Source: Spirochaetota bacterium
GTDB lineage: Bacteria; Spirochaetota; Spirochaetia; Treponematales; Treponemataceae
DNA length: 64,000 nt
Assembly (NCBI GenBank): GCA_023438065.1
Contig: JAEXRH010000012.1
Location: 186,001-250,000, forward strand
Reading direction: 5' to 3'
This document shows positions 15,851 to 24,933 of this stretch, piece by piece. The translations under genes were made by a program, and so were the position numbers. The notes below the pieces were generated by a model. That model ran no database searches. It saw only the letters and a program-made list of their open reading frames with translations, and was not told the origin of the DNA. Each line of letters opens with the position of its first letter. Positions within the stretch are counted from its first letter, which is position 1.

Positions 15851-16816
15851 ATGCGAATCCATTTTTGGGGTGTAAGGGGGTCCATTCCCTCTCCGTTGTC
15901 CCCGCTTCAGATTCAGAATCGTATCGCCGCGGTGGTTCAGCGCGTGAGCGCGAAGGACGTCGAAAGCGCGGACGCCCGCGAACTTTTTCTCGCGTCCCTT
16001 CCCGAATGGCTTTTCGGTACCGTCGGCGGGAATACCTCCTGCGTCGAGGTCGAAACCGAATCCGGGGATTGTGTCATCTTCGACGCGGGCAGCGGCATTC
16101 GCGAGCTTTCGCTCAATCTTCCCCAACGTCCCGGTTACGTGTCGGGCGGCAACACCTACCACATAATCTTTTCGCATTTCCATTGGGATCATCTGCAGGG
16201 GCTCCCGTTTTTCAGCCAGGCGTTCGATCCCCGCAACCGCATCGTGTTCTACAGCACCAATCCCGACCTCGAGACGATTCTCGCCGACCAGATGAAAAGC
16301 CCGTACTTTCCCGTGCCGATGATGGGCCCCGGCGGGTTCAGGGCATCACTTGAGTTCGTCTACCTTTCGCCCGAAATGAGGGAACTGAAGATCGGCTCGA
16401 GCGTGGTCACCTGGCACGGGGTAAACCATCCGGGCGGGTGTACGGCCTATCTCGTGCGCGACGGCGATCGACGCTTCATCTACTCGACCGACACCGAGCT
16501 CTCCCGGGAGGATTTTCTCCGCACGCCGGAAAACGAGGCGTTCTTCATGGACGCCGACATGCTCGTCATGGATTCCCAATACACCATGGGAGAAGCCCTC
16601 GAGAAGACCGGTTGGGGACATTCGGCGTTCTCGCTCTCGGTCGATTTCGCGCTCAATTGGGGCGTCAAGAAGCTCGCGCTTTTCCATCATGAGCCGACCT
16701 ACACCGACCAGAAGATATCGACCCTCAAACAGTCCGCCGACTGGTATCGACAGTACGCGGGAACGGGAGAGGTGGAAATCGTCATTGCCCGCGAGGGCCA
16801 GGACATCATCCTGTGA
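15851..16816 (+). CDS. MBL-fold metallohydrolase
   Basis: 321-residue metallo-beta-lactamase-fold hydrolase. The metal motif HxHxDH is His109-Phe-His111-Trp-Asp113-His114; further ligands are expected at the His of WHGVNHPGG and the Asp of YSTDTE. FWGVRGSIPSP at the start and GGNTSCVEVE near 59-68 match a subfamily often annotated as cAMP/cGMP-phosphodiesterase-like or tRNase Z-like; the substrate cannot be told from sequence. The stop overlaps the start of the next small gene (GTGA). Confidence 0.85.
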   Translation: MRIHFWGVRGSIPSPLSPLQIQNRIAAVVQRVSAKDVESADARELFLASLPEWLFGTVGGNTSCVEVETESGDCVIFDAGSGIRELSLNLPQRPGYVSGGNTYHIIFSHFHWDHLQGLPFFSQAFDPRNRIVFYSTNPDLETILADQMKSPYFPVPMMGPGGFRASLEFVYLSPEMRELKIGSSVVTWHGVNHPGGCTAYLVRDGDRRFIYSTDTELSREDFLRTPENEAFFMDADMLVMDSQYTMGEALEKTGWGHSAFSLSVDFALNWGVKKLALFHHEPTYTDQKISTLKQSADWYRQYAGTGEVEIVIAREGQDIIL

Positions 16817-16992
16817 ACGGCGCGGACGATTCGGGATATTCGTTTACTCAGACCGAACTGAAATGCCTCGCGCTTTTGTTCAGGCGGCACGAGGCGAGTC
16901 TTGACGGGCGCCTCGACGGCTTCAAGGATTTCGTCGAGGGATGCGTGTACCGCGCGATGACGATCGAAGAGGCGGAAGAGTTTTTCAGATGA
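16813..16992 (+). CDS. Small protein (59 aa) between the MBL hydrolase gene and mltG
   Basis: Short gene not recognised as a family member. The GTG at 16813 overlaps the hydrolase stop (GTGA), and its TGA at 16990-16992 overlaps the mltG ATG (ATGA), so it fits exactly between two coupled genes. The product is soluble and charged: a short polar N-terminus, an LKCLALLFRRHE helix, a LDGFKDFVEGCVYRA helix and the end MTIEEAEEFFR. Codon use matches neighbours (GC-rich third positions). It looks like a helical regulatory or adaptor protein; that is a guess from composition. Confidence 0.65.
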   Translation: MNGADDSGYSFTQTELKCLALLFRRHEASLDGRLDGFKDFVEGCVYRAMTIEEAEEFFR

Positions 16993-18008
16993 GATTGACA
17001 ATGGCAAAGGTTTTCGTTCCGTTGGCCGCGCTCGCGCTTCTCGTCGCGTGCGCGTTTTTTGCGGTTTACCCCGCGCTTCCCGTCTCCCGGGAGGACCGTC
17101 CCGTTCTCGTGAAAATACCCGAAGGCGCCTCGGTCCACTCCATCGCGGAGAACCTCGAGCGCTCCGGCATCGTCCGCTCGGCGCTGTATACGCGCCTCTA
17201 CGCGCGCGTGACGGGAAAGGTTCTCAAGGCGGGCTCCTACCGGCTATCGCCGTCGATGAGCGCCTGGGAGGCGGTGGAGAAGATCGCGAGCGGCCGGCAG
17301 GAAGCGGTGCGCGTCACGATCCCGGAGGGCCTTACGATCTCGAAGATCGCCGAGCATCTCGAGCGCTCGGGGGTGCTTTCCGCCGCCGATTTCGAGAAGG
17401 CCGCCCATGATCCCGGTTCGCTCGCTGCGCGGGGGATTCGCGCGACCTCCTGCGAAGGGTTTCTTTTCCCCGATACCTATTTTTTCCCGATCGGAATCGC
17501 GGCGTCGGATGCCGTCGGGATGATGGTCGACAATTTCTTCACGAAGATCGAGCGGATCGCGAACAGGCCCGTCTCGACGTCGGCCCTGTTCGAGCGCGTC
17601 GTGCTCGCGAGTATCGTCGAGCGCGAGTATCGCGTCGACGCGGAAGCGCCCCTGATCGCGAGCGTTTTCGAGAACAGGACCGCGATCGGCATGGGACTCC
17701 AGTCCTGCGCGACGATCGAGTACATCATCACCGAGATCGAGAGGAAACCGCATCCCTCGCGCCTTCGAACCGAGGATCTCGAGATCGAAAGCGATTATAA
17801 CACCTACAAATGGGCGGGTCTCCCTCCGGGGCCGATCTCCAATCCCGGTCTCGTGGCCCTCAACGCCGCGATCAATCCGGCCAAGACGAAGTATCTCTAT
17901 TTCCGCCTGACGGACCCCGCGGCCGGGACGCATTCCTTTACCCGATCGCTCGACGAGCACGTTCGCGCGGGGCGGCTTCTCGACCTCAAGAAAGCGGCGG
18001 GAAATTAA
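16989..18008 (+). CDS. mltG: Endolytic transglycosylase MltG
   Basis: Cuts nascent peptidoglycan strands near the membrane and so limits their length. 339 residues from ATG 16989: one membrane anchor (about 8-26), LysM-like segment (IPEGASVHSIAENL), a repeated IPEGLTISKIAEHL segment, then the YceG catalytic domain with GFLFPDTY, the catalytic Glu of ASIVEREY near 211, and KWAGLPPGPISNPG at the end. The upstream small gene and downstream dnaG both overlap it. Position next to dnaG and rpoD, and near mreB, is consistent with a growth gene cluster. Confidence 0.93.
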   Translation: MRLTMAKVFVPLAALALLVACAFFAVYPALPVSREDRPVLVKIPEGASVHSIAENLERSGIVRSALYTRLYARVTGKVLKAGSYRLSPSMSAWEAVEKIASGRQEAVRVTIPEGLTISKIAEHLERSGVLSAADFEKAAHDPGSLAARGIRATSCEGFLFPDTYFFPIGIAASDAVGMMVDNFFTKIERIANRPVSTSALFERVVLASIVEREYRVDAEAPLIASVFENRTAIGMGLQSCATIEYIITEIERKPHPSRLRTEDLEIESDYNTYKWAGLPPGPISNPGLVALNAAINPAKTKYLYFRLTDPAAGTHSFTRSLDEHVRAGRLLDLKKAAGN

Positions 18009-19804
18009 TGGGCAAAATCAGCTCGGGCACGATCGACGAGGTAAACAAGCGTACCGATATCGTCGCCGTCGTCGGGGAATATACCCGGCTCGAGCGGCGG
18101 GGAAGCGACTGGTGGGGATGCTGTCCCTTCCATAACGAGCGCACTCCGTCGTTTCACGTCGTTCCCGATCGCGGGATGTATCATTGTTTCGGGTGCGGCA
18201 AGGGCGGGGGAGTCGTCAACTTCGTCATGGAGATGGAAAAGCTCACCTTCGTCGAGGCCGTGGAATCGCTCGCGAAGAAGTCGGGCGTCGAGGTAATCTA
18301 CGAGGGCGGTCGCCTTCCCTCCGATATGCCGCGCGACACGACCAAGGATGACCTCATCGAGCTCTATGGCCGCGTCGCGGGAAGCTTTCACTATCTTTTG
18401 ACGAGCACTGCCCAGGGCGAAAGGGCCTTGAAGTACCTCGAGTCGCGGATGGTCTCCCGGGAGATCATCGATCGGTTCAAGTTGGGCTATTCACCCGCGG
18501 ACCGGCGCTGGCTTCACGAGTTTCTCGTGAAGAAGGGGTACTCTCCGGAGTTTCTCGAGAAATCCGGGCTTTTCTCGAAGAAATACCCCGGGACTGCCTT
18601 TTTCTCGAACCGCCTGATGTTCCCGATCAATAACCGGAAAGGGCAGGTCGTCGCGTTCGGCGGCCGGATTCTCGAGGGGGAGGGCCCGAAATACCTCAAT
18701 TCGGGCGATCTTCCCCAATATAAAAAGGGCGAAACCCTATTTGCCTTCGATTTTGCCCTTCCCGAGATCAGGCAAACGAAATCCGTCATCTTCTGCGAGG
18801 GGTATATGGACGTGCTCGCCTGGCACCAGGCGGGCGTGCTTCGCGCCGTAGCCCCGCTCGGAACGGCTTTCACGCCCGAACAGGCGAAACTCGTCAGGTC
18901 GTTCGCGGAAACCGTCTATCTCTGCTTCGACTCCGACCAGGCGGGTCAAACGGCCACATACAAGGCAATCCTGCTGTGCCGGCAGTCGGGATTCGAGGTT
19001 CGCGTCATAGAAATAAAAAACGGGAAGGATCCGGCGGATATTTTGCAAAATGAGGGTGCCGAGTCATTGAAAAAACTTCTCGATTATTCTATAATAGATC
19101 TGGACTATCTCGTTTTGGCCGCAGGAACGCGGTTCAATACGGGAATACCGGAAGGAAAAACCCGAGCTTCAGCCTTTTTGTTTCCATACATTGAGGTACT
19201 GGAATCCGATATACAAAGGGAGTCAACGATACGACGGCTTTCGGCCGCGTTCGGAATCAGCGAAAAAGCGTTGTTGTCCGACTACCAAAACAGGAAACAA
19301 CCGCGACCCATGATCCAACGGGATGGGGACGACGCGTCCGAGCGGCGAAAACCGCAAAACATCAGAAGGAACGCCGAACTTCGCGCGGTGCTTGCCGTCG
19401 CGGCGAATACCGGCCTTTTTCCGTTGATGCGGTCGAATTTGGCCTCCGATGATTTCGAGGACCCGGTGGCGAGGGATCTTTTCATCGTTCTCGAGGAATG
19501 CTTTCGAACCGACTCCGCGAGCTATGACAGTCTGCTATCGCGCTGCCCCGACGACGGGATGCGAACCCTCATCACCGAAACCGTGATGAACGGGGAATTC
19601 GCCGAAAACGCGCAAAAGACGGTCGAAGACGGAATCGCGTTCGTGCGGAAAAACGTTCTCGAGAAACGGAAAGCCCGACTCGTGGCGAGAATGGGCCTTT
19701 TCGCCGGGACCGGCGAGGAAGAGACGCGGACCCTCACCGAGATGATGGCCGAGTCAAAACGAATTGACGAAGAGCTTGCGAAATTGAAGGATACGAACGA
19801 ATGA
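18008..19804 (+). CDS. dnaG: DNA primase
   Basis: Makes RNA primers for replication. 598 residues from ATG 18008 (TAATG overlap with mltG). The N-terminal zinc finger has Cys39, His42, Cys60 and Cys63 (CPFHNERTPSFH, CFGCGKGG); the TOPRIM core shows FCEGYMDV and CFDSDQAG; the C-terminal part is helical as expected for helicase binding. In-frame sequence upstream inside mltG lacks homology. The dnaG-rpoD pair is the classical macromolecular synthesis arrangement, here without rpsU. Confidence 0.96.
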   Translation: MGKISSGTIDEVNKRTDIVAVVGEYTRLERRGSDWWGCCPFHNERTPSFHVVPDRGMYHCFGCGKGGGVVNFVMEMEKLTFVEAVESLAKKSGVEVIYEGGRLPSDMPRDTTKDDLIELYGRVAGSFHYLLTSTAQGERALKYLESRMVSREIIDRFKLGYSPADRRWLHEFLVKKGYSPEFLEKSGLFSKKYPGTAFFSNRLMFPINNRKGQVVAFGGRILEGEGPKYLNSGDLPQYKKGETLFAFDFALPEIRQTKSVIFCEGYMDVLAWHQAGVLRAVAPLGTAFTPEQAKLVRSFAETVYLCFDSDQAGQTATYKAILLCRQSGFEVRVIEIKNGKDPADILQNEGAESLKKLLDYSIIDLDYLVLAAGTRFNTGIPEGKTRASAFLFPYIEVLESDIQRESTIRRLSAAFGISEKALLSDYQNRKQPRPMIQRDGDDASERRKPQNIRRNAELRAVLAVAANTGLFPLMRSNLASDDFEDPVARDLFIVLEECFRTDSASYDSLLSRCPDDGMRTLITETVMNGEFAENAQKTVEDGIAFVRKNVLEKRKARLVARMGLFAGTGEEETRTLTEMMAESKRIDEELAKLKDTNE

Positions 19805-21546
19805 CGGATCTTGAGCTTGATCCTGCGGTTGCCAAACTGCTCGAATACGCGAAGGAAAAGAAAGTCTTAAGCTGGGACGAGATGAACGACCTTTTACCGG
19901 AGAATATCATAAACTCCGAGAAAATGGATCAGGTCCTCGTGCTCCTTGAGCAGAACAAGATACAGCTTCTCGAGGAAGAATCCTCAACCGAGGAAGAAAC
20001 CCGGGAGGAGACCAAGAAACCCGAGGAAACCGAGCGGAAACGCCTCGTTTACAGCGACAAGGATTCCTCGATCGACGATCCCATCAGGCTCTATCTCCGT
20101 GAAATCGGAAAGGAAAATCTCCTTACCGCCGAACAGGAGGTCGAGCTCTCCAAGAAGATGGAGGACGGCGAGAACATCATCAAGGGCGTGATCAAGAACT
20201 CCGGGATGATCATCCCGGAATTCTACGCGATCGCGCAGAAGGCGTTCTCGAAGATCGACCCCCACGAGAGTCTCAAGCCCCGCAAGGAGCTCAACGAGGA
20301 GATGGCCGAGAAAAGGCGTCTCAAGCAGCTGTACGGCGAGACGCTCAAGGCCGCGCTTCCCGACATGAAGCAGTACATGGCGCTCAAGAAGCGCCTCTAC
20401 GAGCGCGACCAGATCTCGAGCATCTTCGACGATCCCGAGCTCGTCGAGCTTCGAAACCGCATCCTCCCGATCCTTCAGGGCTCGGACCTTCAGTCCGAGG
20501 AGATCGACCGTTTTTCCGAGAAATTCATCGAGGCGACGCGGAAGATCCGCGAGTACCGCCGCAGGCAGGAGAAGAAGGAGAAGGAGCTGCGCCTTTCCGA
20601 TTACGGCGAACTCCGCAATCTCGGCAAGAGGCTCGCTATCGCGCGGGAACGGTCGAAACTCGAGCAGGAGCTCGGCATCAGCGCGAACGACATCAAGGAG
20701 ATCTATACCCAGATCCAGGTGATCAATCGCAAGCTCCGCAAGCTCGAGTACGATTTCGAGAACTCCGTCGAGGAGATCATCTCGATGGCGCGCGAGATAC
20801 ACCGCGGCCGCGTGATGATGAAGAGCGCGAAGGACCGGCTCATCAACGCCAACCTCCGCCTCGTCGTCTCCATCGCGAAGAAATACACGAACCGCGGCCT
20901 CCATTTCTTCGACCTCGTCCAGGAAGGGAACATCGGCCTCATCAAGGCGGTCGAGAAGTTCGAGTACCGCAAGGGATACAAGTTCTCGACTTACGCGACC
21001 TGGTGGATACGCCAGGCGATCACGCGCTCTATCTCGGACCAGGCGCGCACGATTCGCGTTCCGGTGCACATGATCGAGCAGATCAACAAGGTCGTTCGCG
21101 AGTCGAGGCAACTCATGCAGCGGCTCGGCCGCGAGCCGACCGACGAGGAAATCGCCGAGCAGCTCGGCTGGAACGTGAGCCGCGTCAAGCAGGTGAAAAA
21201 CGTCGCGCGCGAGCCGATCTCGCTCGAGACGCCGATCGGCGAGGAGGAAGACTCCCTTCTCGGCGACTTCATAGAGGACAAGGACGTCGAGAATCCCGCG
21301 AACCAGACAGCGTTCACGCTCCTTCAGGAGCAGCTCCGGTCGGTGCTTTCGACGCTCCCCCCGCGCGAGCAGGAAGTGCTCAAGATGCGCTTCGGCCTCG
21401 ACGACGGGTACTCGCTTACCCTCGAGGAGGTCGGGCTTTACTTCAACGTCACGCGCGAACGCATCAGGCAGATCGAGGCGAAGGCTCTCCGTCGCCTCAG
21501 GCACCCGCGGCGGAGCCGCAAGCTCAAGGACTATCTCGATAACTAG
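19801..21546 (+). CDS. rpoD: Primary sigma factor (sigma70)
   Basis: 581 residues, four-base overlap with dnaG. Region 1.2 (DPIRLYLREIG) begins near 91; a charged non-conserved segment of about 150 residues follows; regions 2.1-2.4 contain LRLVVSIAKKYTNRGL, DLVQEGNIGLIKAVEKFEY and YKFSTYATWWIRQAI; region 3 starts RTIRVPVHM; region 4.2 holds the helix-turn-helix ending RERIRQIEAKALRRLRH. Recognition residues look standard, which agrees with the TTGACA/TATAAT-like promoters in this window. The N-terminus is short, with an acidic stretch rather than a long region 1.1. Confidence 0.97.
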   Translation: MTDLELDPAVAKLLEYAKEKKVLSWDEMNDLLPENIINSEKMDQVLVLLEQNKIQLLEEESSTEEETREETKKPEETERKRLVYSDKDSSIDDPIRLYLREIGKENLLTAEQEVELSKKMEDGENIIKGVIKNSGMIIPEFYAIAQKAFSKIDPHESLKPRKELNEEMAEKRRLKQLYGETLKAALPDMKQYMALKKRLYERDQISSIFDDPELVELRNRILPILQGSDLQSEEIDRFSEKFIEATRKIREYRRRQEKKEKELRLSDYGELRNLGKRLAIARERSKLEQELGISANDIKEIYTQIQVINRKLRKLEYDFENSVEEIISMAREIHRGRVMMKSAKDRLINANLRLVVSIAKKYTNRGLHFFDLVQEGNIGLIKAVEKFEYRKGYKFSTYATWWIRQAITRSISDQARTIRVPVHMIEQINKVVRESRQLMQRLGREPTDEEIAEQLGWNVSRVKQVKNVAREPISLETPIGEEEDSLLGDFIEDKDVENPANQTAFTLLQEQLRSVLSTLPPREQEVLKMRFGLDDGYSLTLEEVGLYFNVTRERIRQIEAKALRRLRHPRRSRKLKDYLDN

Positions 21547-21591
21547 GATTTATCGGAAACGCATCACGGAAACTTATAGAGGGGTTTTGAT

Positions 21592-22455
21592 ATGGTAATG
21601 ACCGAGGTATTGGACAAGCTCAAGGCGCTGCAAGACATCCTTGCCCAGAAGAACAGCGTGGAGGCGTCGATCCGCGACGCCCCGACGATACTGTCTACCC
21701 AGGAAGAGCTTCTCTCGCGCCTGAAAAAAGGTTATATCGAGAAGAACGAGCTGTATGAGAAGGTTCGCCAGCTCATCGCCGAGCTCAAGACCCAGCTCTT
21801 CGAGGCGGAAAGCGCCCGCGAAAAATCCGAGAAAGCGATGGATACCATCACGACCCAGCGCGAGTACGAGGCCCTCGACAAGGAAATCCGCGACGCGGGT
21901 GAGCGCGAGCAGGCCATCCGCAAGGACCTCCAGAAGGAAGAACGCGCCTTCCAGGACCTCGACGAGGAGCTCAAGCGCGAGGAAGCCCTCATAAAGCAGC
22001 AGGAAGAGGAGCTCGGGGAGCGGAAGCAGAAGCTCGCCGCCGAGATCGACGTATACAAGAAAGAGCTCGATTCGCTCAAGAAGGCCGAGGACGAGGTTTC
22101 CCCGGGCATCAATCCCGAGACGAAGTTCAAGCTCGAGCGCATCATCAAGAGCAAGCATGGCGTCGGCATCGTCGCCATACACGGAAACGTGTGCAACGGT
22201 TGCCACATGATCCTTCCCGCGCAGTTCGCGAACGAGGTTCGCGTCGGCGACAAGATCGTGTATTGCCCGTATTGCAGCCGGATTCTCTATTACGTGGAGA
22301 ATCCCTCCGGCGAGAACGAGTTCTTCAACGAAGAGGACGCGGGAAGCCTCTCCGACCTCGACGATTTCTCGGACGAGGACGAGGACGGCGATGACGATGA
22401 CGTCGACGGCGAGGATGAAGACGTCGACGGCGAGAAGATGGATTACGAGGAATAA
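21592..22455 (+). CDS. Coiled-coil zinc-ribbon protein
   Basis: 287 residues. Residues 1-170 are a long charged coiled coil (repeated Glu/Lys/Leu, EREQAIRKDLQKEERA); a C4 zinc ribbon follows near 198-226 (CNGCHM and CPYCSRILYY), and the last about 45 residues are almost purely Asp/Glu with Gly. This is the C4-type zinc-ribbon family found in many bacteria next to or near RNase P RNA or rpoD; function is unknown, nucleic-acid contact is plausible from the ribbon. It follows rpoD by 45 bp and ends four bases before the RNase P RNA. Confidence 0.85.
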   Translation: MVMTEVLDKLKALQDILAQKNSVEASIRDAPTILSTQEELLSRLKKGYIEKNELYEKVRQLIAELKTQLFEAESAREKSEKAMDTITTQREYEALDKEIRDAGEREQAIRKDLQKEERAFQDLDEELKREEALIKQQEEELGERKQKLAAEIDVYKKELDSLKKAEDEVSPGINPETKFKLERIIKSKHGVGIVAIHGNVCNGCHMILPAQFANEVRVGDKIVYCPYCSRILYYVENPSGENEFFNEEDAGSLSDLDDFSDEDEDGDDDDVDGEDEDVDGEKMDYEE

Positions 22456-22458
22456 TCA

Positions 22459-22898
22459 AGCAGAGGGCAGTGGGGGCCGCCTGGAGAAACCCGTAAGGGT
22501 TTCTCTTGGAGGAAAGTCCGGGCTCCTTCGGAAATGATGCCGGCTAATGGCCGGGGAGCGGTCCCGCAAGGAACCGCTTACAGACAGTGCCACAGAGAAT
22601 ATACCGCCTTTGGGGGGCCCGAGAGGGTTCTTCGGGGGTAAGGGTGAAAAGGCGGGGTAAGGGCCCACCGCGTTCCCGGCAACGGGGCGGCACGGCAAAC
22701 CTCATCAGGAGCAAGGTCGCGCAGCGAAGGGTTTTCCGACCCCGATCGAGCGCGGGGCTATCGCCCTTCGTTCGGTCATTTCGCGGGTTGGCCGCGTAAG
22801 AGGCGCGGTAACGCGCTCTCGTAGAAAGATGGACCCCGGAGGGATCGCGCCTTGCGGCGCGATCCCTCTTACAGAACCCGGCTTATTCGCCCTCTGCT
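22459..22898 (+). ncRNA. rnpB: RNase P RNA (bacterial type A)
   Basis: Ribozyme for tRNA 5' maturation. Ends pair as P1: AGCAGAGGGC (22459-22468) with GCCCTCTGCT (22889-22898), followed by a T-run that makes a terminator. Conserved core elements appear in order: GGAGGAAAGTCCGGGCTCC near 22508-22526, ACAGACAGTGCCACAGAGAA near 22581, GGTGAAAAGGCGGGGTAAG near 22642, GGCAAACC, AAGATGGA, and ACAGAACCCGGCTTA near 22871. About 440 nt. No promoter is obvious in the four-base gap, so it may be processed from the rpoD transcript or start inside the preceding gene. Confidence 0.95.
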
Positions 22899-22920
22899 TT
22901 TTTTTATAAGGATCGTTCGT

Positions 22921-23859
22921 ATGATGTTTGGCGCGCGAAAGAAGAAAAACCTGCTTTCTGGACGACATGCCATTTTTTCGTCGCGTTTTGTCATCCTCAT
23001 GGCCGCTTTTCTCGTCCTTGCCGCGGGCGCTCTTTCGGTTGCCGTCCTGAAAAAAACGCATTCCTTTCTGCCTTCCGTCTCGAGTCTCTATCGGGATTGG
23101 AACTCGGGCGATTACGAATCGGTGTACCTGAACGCGGGGAAGATTCTCGAGAAACGGCCCCTCGACGGGACCGCGCTCGCGCTTCGCGGCTTTTCGGCAT
23201 ACTACCTCTACGTCGCGCAGAACGATCCCGCCGAGGCGCGGGATTACCTCGTTACCTCGATCATGAGCCTCAGGAACGCGTGGTATCGGGTGACCGAATC
23301 AGAGCGCGGCCGAATCGCGTACGTTCTCGGGAAGGCGTACTATCAGCGCGGGTACTACTACGCGGATCTCTCGTCGAAGTATCTCGAGTATGCCCTCAAG
23401 GCCGGTGTCAAGCATGACGATCTCCAGGAATTCCGCGGGCTTTCGGCAGCCCTGTCCGGGGACTATGAAACCGCGATACCCGCCTTTACCGAAGCGCTCG
23501 CTTCCAATCCCTCGGACCTGCTCCTTTTTACGCTCGCGAAAAGCTATGCCGCATCCGGAAAGCCCGATCAGGCCTTGCAGTATTTCGAGGAGACCATCCG
23601 GAAGACGGGCGACGAGCTTCTTCAGCTCAAATGCCGCTATGAAATCGGGATGATCCTGATCGATCGGCAACGGTTGGCGGAAGCGGCGTCGGAATTCGAG
23701 ACAATTCTCCAAAAAGAGCCGAATTCTGCTGACGCGCATTACGGACTTGGTGTAATATATGAAGCTCAGGGCGACCTCGTGAAGGCTCGCGCCGCGTGGC
23801 GTAAGGCCTTGCGGCTCAATCCGGTTCACGTCGGCGCCCGCGCGAAAATGGATATTTAG
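22921..23859 (+). CDS. Membrane-anchored TPR protein upstream of mreB
   Basis: 312 residues from ATG 22921, which has AAGGA eight bases upstream. One membrane anchor (about 23-45) is followed by tetratricopeptide repeats through to the end; the last ones are clear (PDQALQYFEETIRK, AEAASEFETILQKEPNSADAHYGLGVIYEAQGD split over two helices, and KARAAWRKALRLNP). TPRs bind protein partners. Placement directly before mreB, 32 bp away, suggests a role with the rod complex or peptidoglycan enzymes; that is inferred. Confidence 0.82.
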   Translation: MMFGARKKKNLLSGRHAIFSSRFVILMAAFLVLAAGALSVAVLKKTHSFLPSVSSLYRDWNSGDYESVYLNAGKILEKRPLDGTALALRGFSAYYLYVAQNDPAEARDYLVTSIMSLRNAWYRVTESERGRIAYVLGKAYYQRGYYYADLSSKYLEYALKAGVKHDDLQEFRGLSAALSGDYETAIPAFTEALASNPSDLLLFTLAKSYAASGKPDQALQYFEETIRKTGDELLQLKCRYEIGMILIDRQRLAEAASEFETILQKEPNSADAHYGLGVIYEAQGDLVKARAAWRKALRLNPVHVGARAKMDI

Positions 23860-23891
23860 TATTTTGACGATAACCGGGAGGATCTCGTACT

Positions 23892-24926
23892 ATGGGTTTT
23901 TTCAAAAGTCTTTCTGCGGACATCGGTATCGACCTCGGTACATGCAATACGCTGATTTACATACATGGCAAGGGCATCGTCGTTAACGAGCCGTCCGTAG
24001 TCGCCGTGGAGCGCGGCACGAAACGCGTCGTCGCCGTCGGCGCCGAGGCCAAGCGCATGCTCTGGAAGACTCCCGGCAACATCATCGCGATCAGGCCCCT
24101 GAAGGACGGCGTCATCGCCGACATGGACACGACCGAGAAGATGATCCGGTACTTCGTCTCGAAGATCATGCCGAGGCACGGTCTCATCAAGCCGCGTATG
24201 GTCATCGGCATCCCGAGCTGCATCACCGACGTCGAGAACCGCGCGGTCAAGGAAAGCGCGTTCAAGGCAGGCGCCCGAGAGGTCCAGGTCATCGAGGAAT
24301 CCCTCGCCGCCGCGATCGGCGCCCAGATCCCCATACACGAACCCGCCGGCCACATGATCTGCGACATCGGCGGCGGAACCACCGAGGTCTCGGTCATCTC
24401 GCTCGGCGGCATGGTCGTCACGAACGCGATCCGCCTCGGCGGCGACGAGTTCGACCAGGCCATCATCAAGCACGTACGCTCCGTCCATAACCTCATCATC
24501 GGCGAGCAGACCGCCGAGCGCCTCAAGATCGAGATCGGAAACGCCTCCCCCGAGAAGAACATCGAGAAGGTCGAGATCAAGGGCACCGACGCGATCACCG
24601 GGCTTCCCCGCAGGCTCGAGATCGACTCCGTCGAGGTTCGCGAGGCCCTCAAGGACCCGATCACCCAGATCGTCGAGGAGATCAAGCGCACCCTCGCGCA
24701 GACTCCCCCTGAGCTCGCGGCGGACATCGTCGAGCGCGGCATCGTCATGACCGGCGGCGGAGCCCTCCTCAAGGGATTGCCGAAGCTCATCTCGAAGGAA
24801 ACCGGGGTTCCCGTCATCCTCGCGGAGAATCCCATGGACTGTGTCGCGATCGGCGCGGGCCAGTACTACGAGATTTTCAAGGATATGTCGATCGATCGCA
24901 GCGTCTACGACAACCTGAACGGCTGA
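23892..24926 (+). CDS. mreB: Rod shape-determining protein MreB
   Basis: Actin-like ATPase that guides lateral wall synthesis. 344 residues. The phosphate-1 loop is IGIDLGTCNTLIY near 13-25, the phosphate-2 motif GHMICDIGGGTTEV near 156-169, and the adenosine motif GIVMTGGGALLKGLP near 287. The N-terminal FFKSLSADIGID suggests an amphipathic or membrane-proximal start. First of mreB-mreC-mreD-mrdA-rodA, all on the plus strand with minimal gaps. Confidence 0.97.
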   Translation: MGFFKSLSADIGIDLGTCNTLIYIHGKGIVVNEPSVVAVERGTKRVVAVGAEAKRMLWKTPGNIIAIRPLKDGVIADMDTTEKMIRYFVSKIMPRHGLIKPRMVIGIPSCITDVENRAVKESAFKAGAREVQVIEESLAAAIGAQIPIHEPAGHMICDIGGGTTEVSVISLGGMVVTNAIRLGGDEFDQAIIKHVRSVHNLIIGEQTAERLKIEIGNASPEKNIEKVEIKGTDAITGLPRRLEIDSVEVREALKDPITQIVEEIKRTLAQTPPELAADIVERGIVMTGGGALLKGLPKLISKETGVPVILAENPMDCVAIGAGQYYEIFKDMSIDRSVYDNLNG

Positions 24927-24933
24927 TTCTCCC

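Noticed and set aside
17810..18007. In-frame N-terminal extension of dnaG inside mltG
   Set aside because: No homology; the ATG at 18008 gives the standard primase start and a TAATG overlap.
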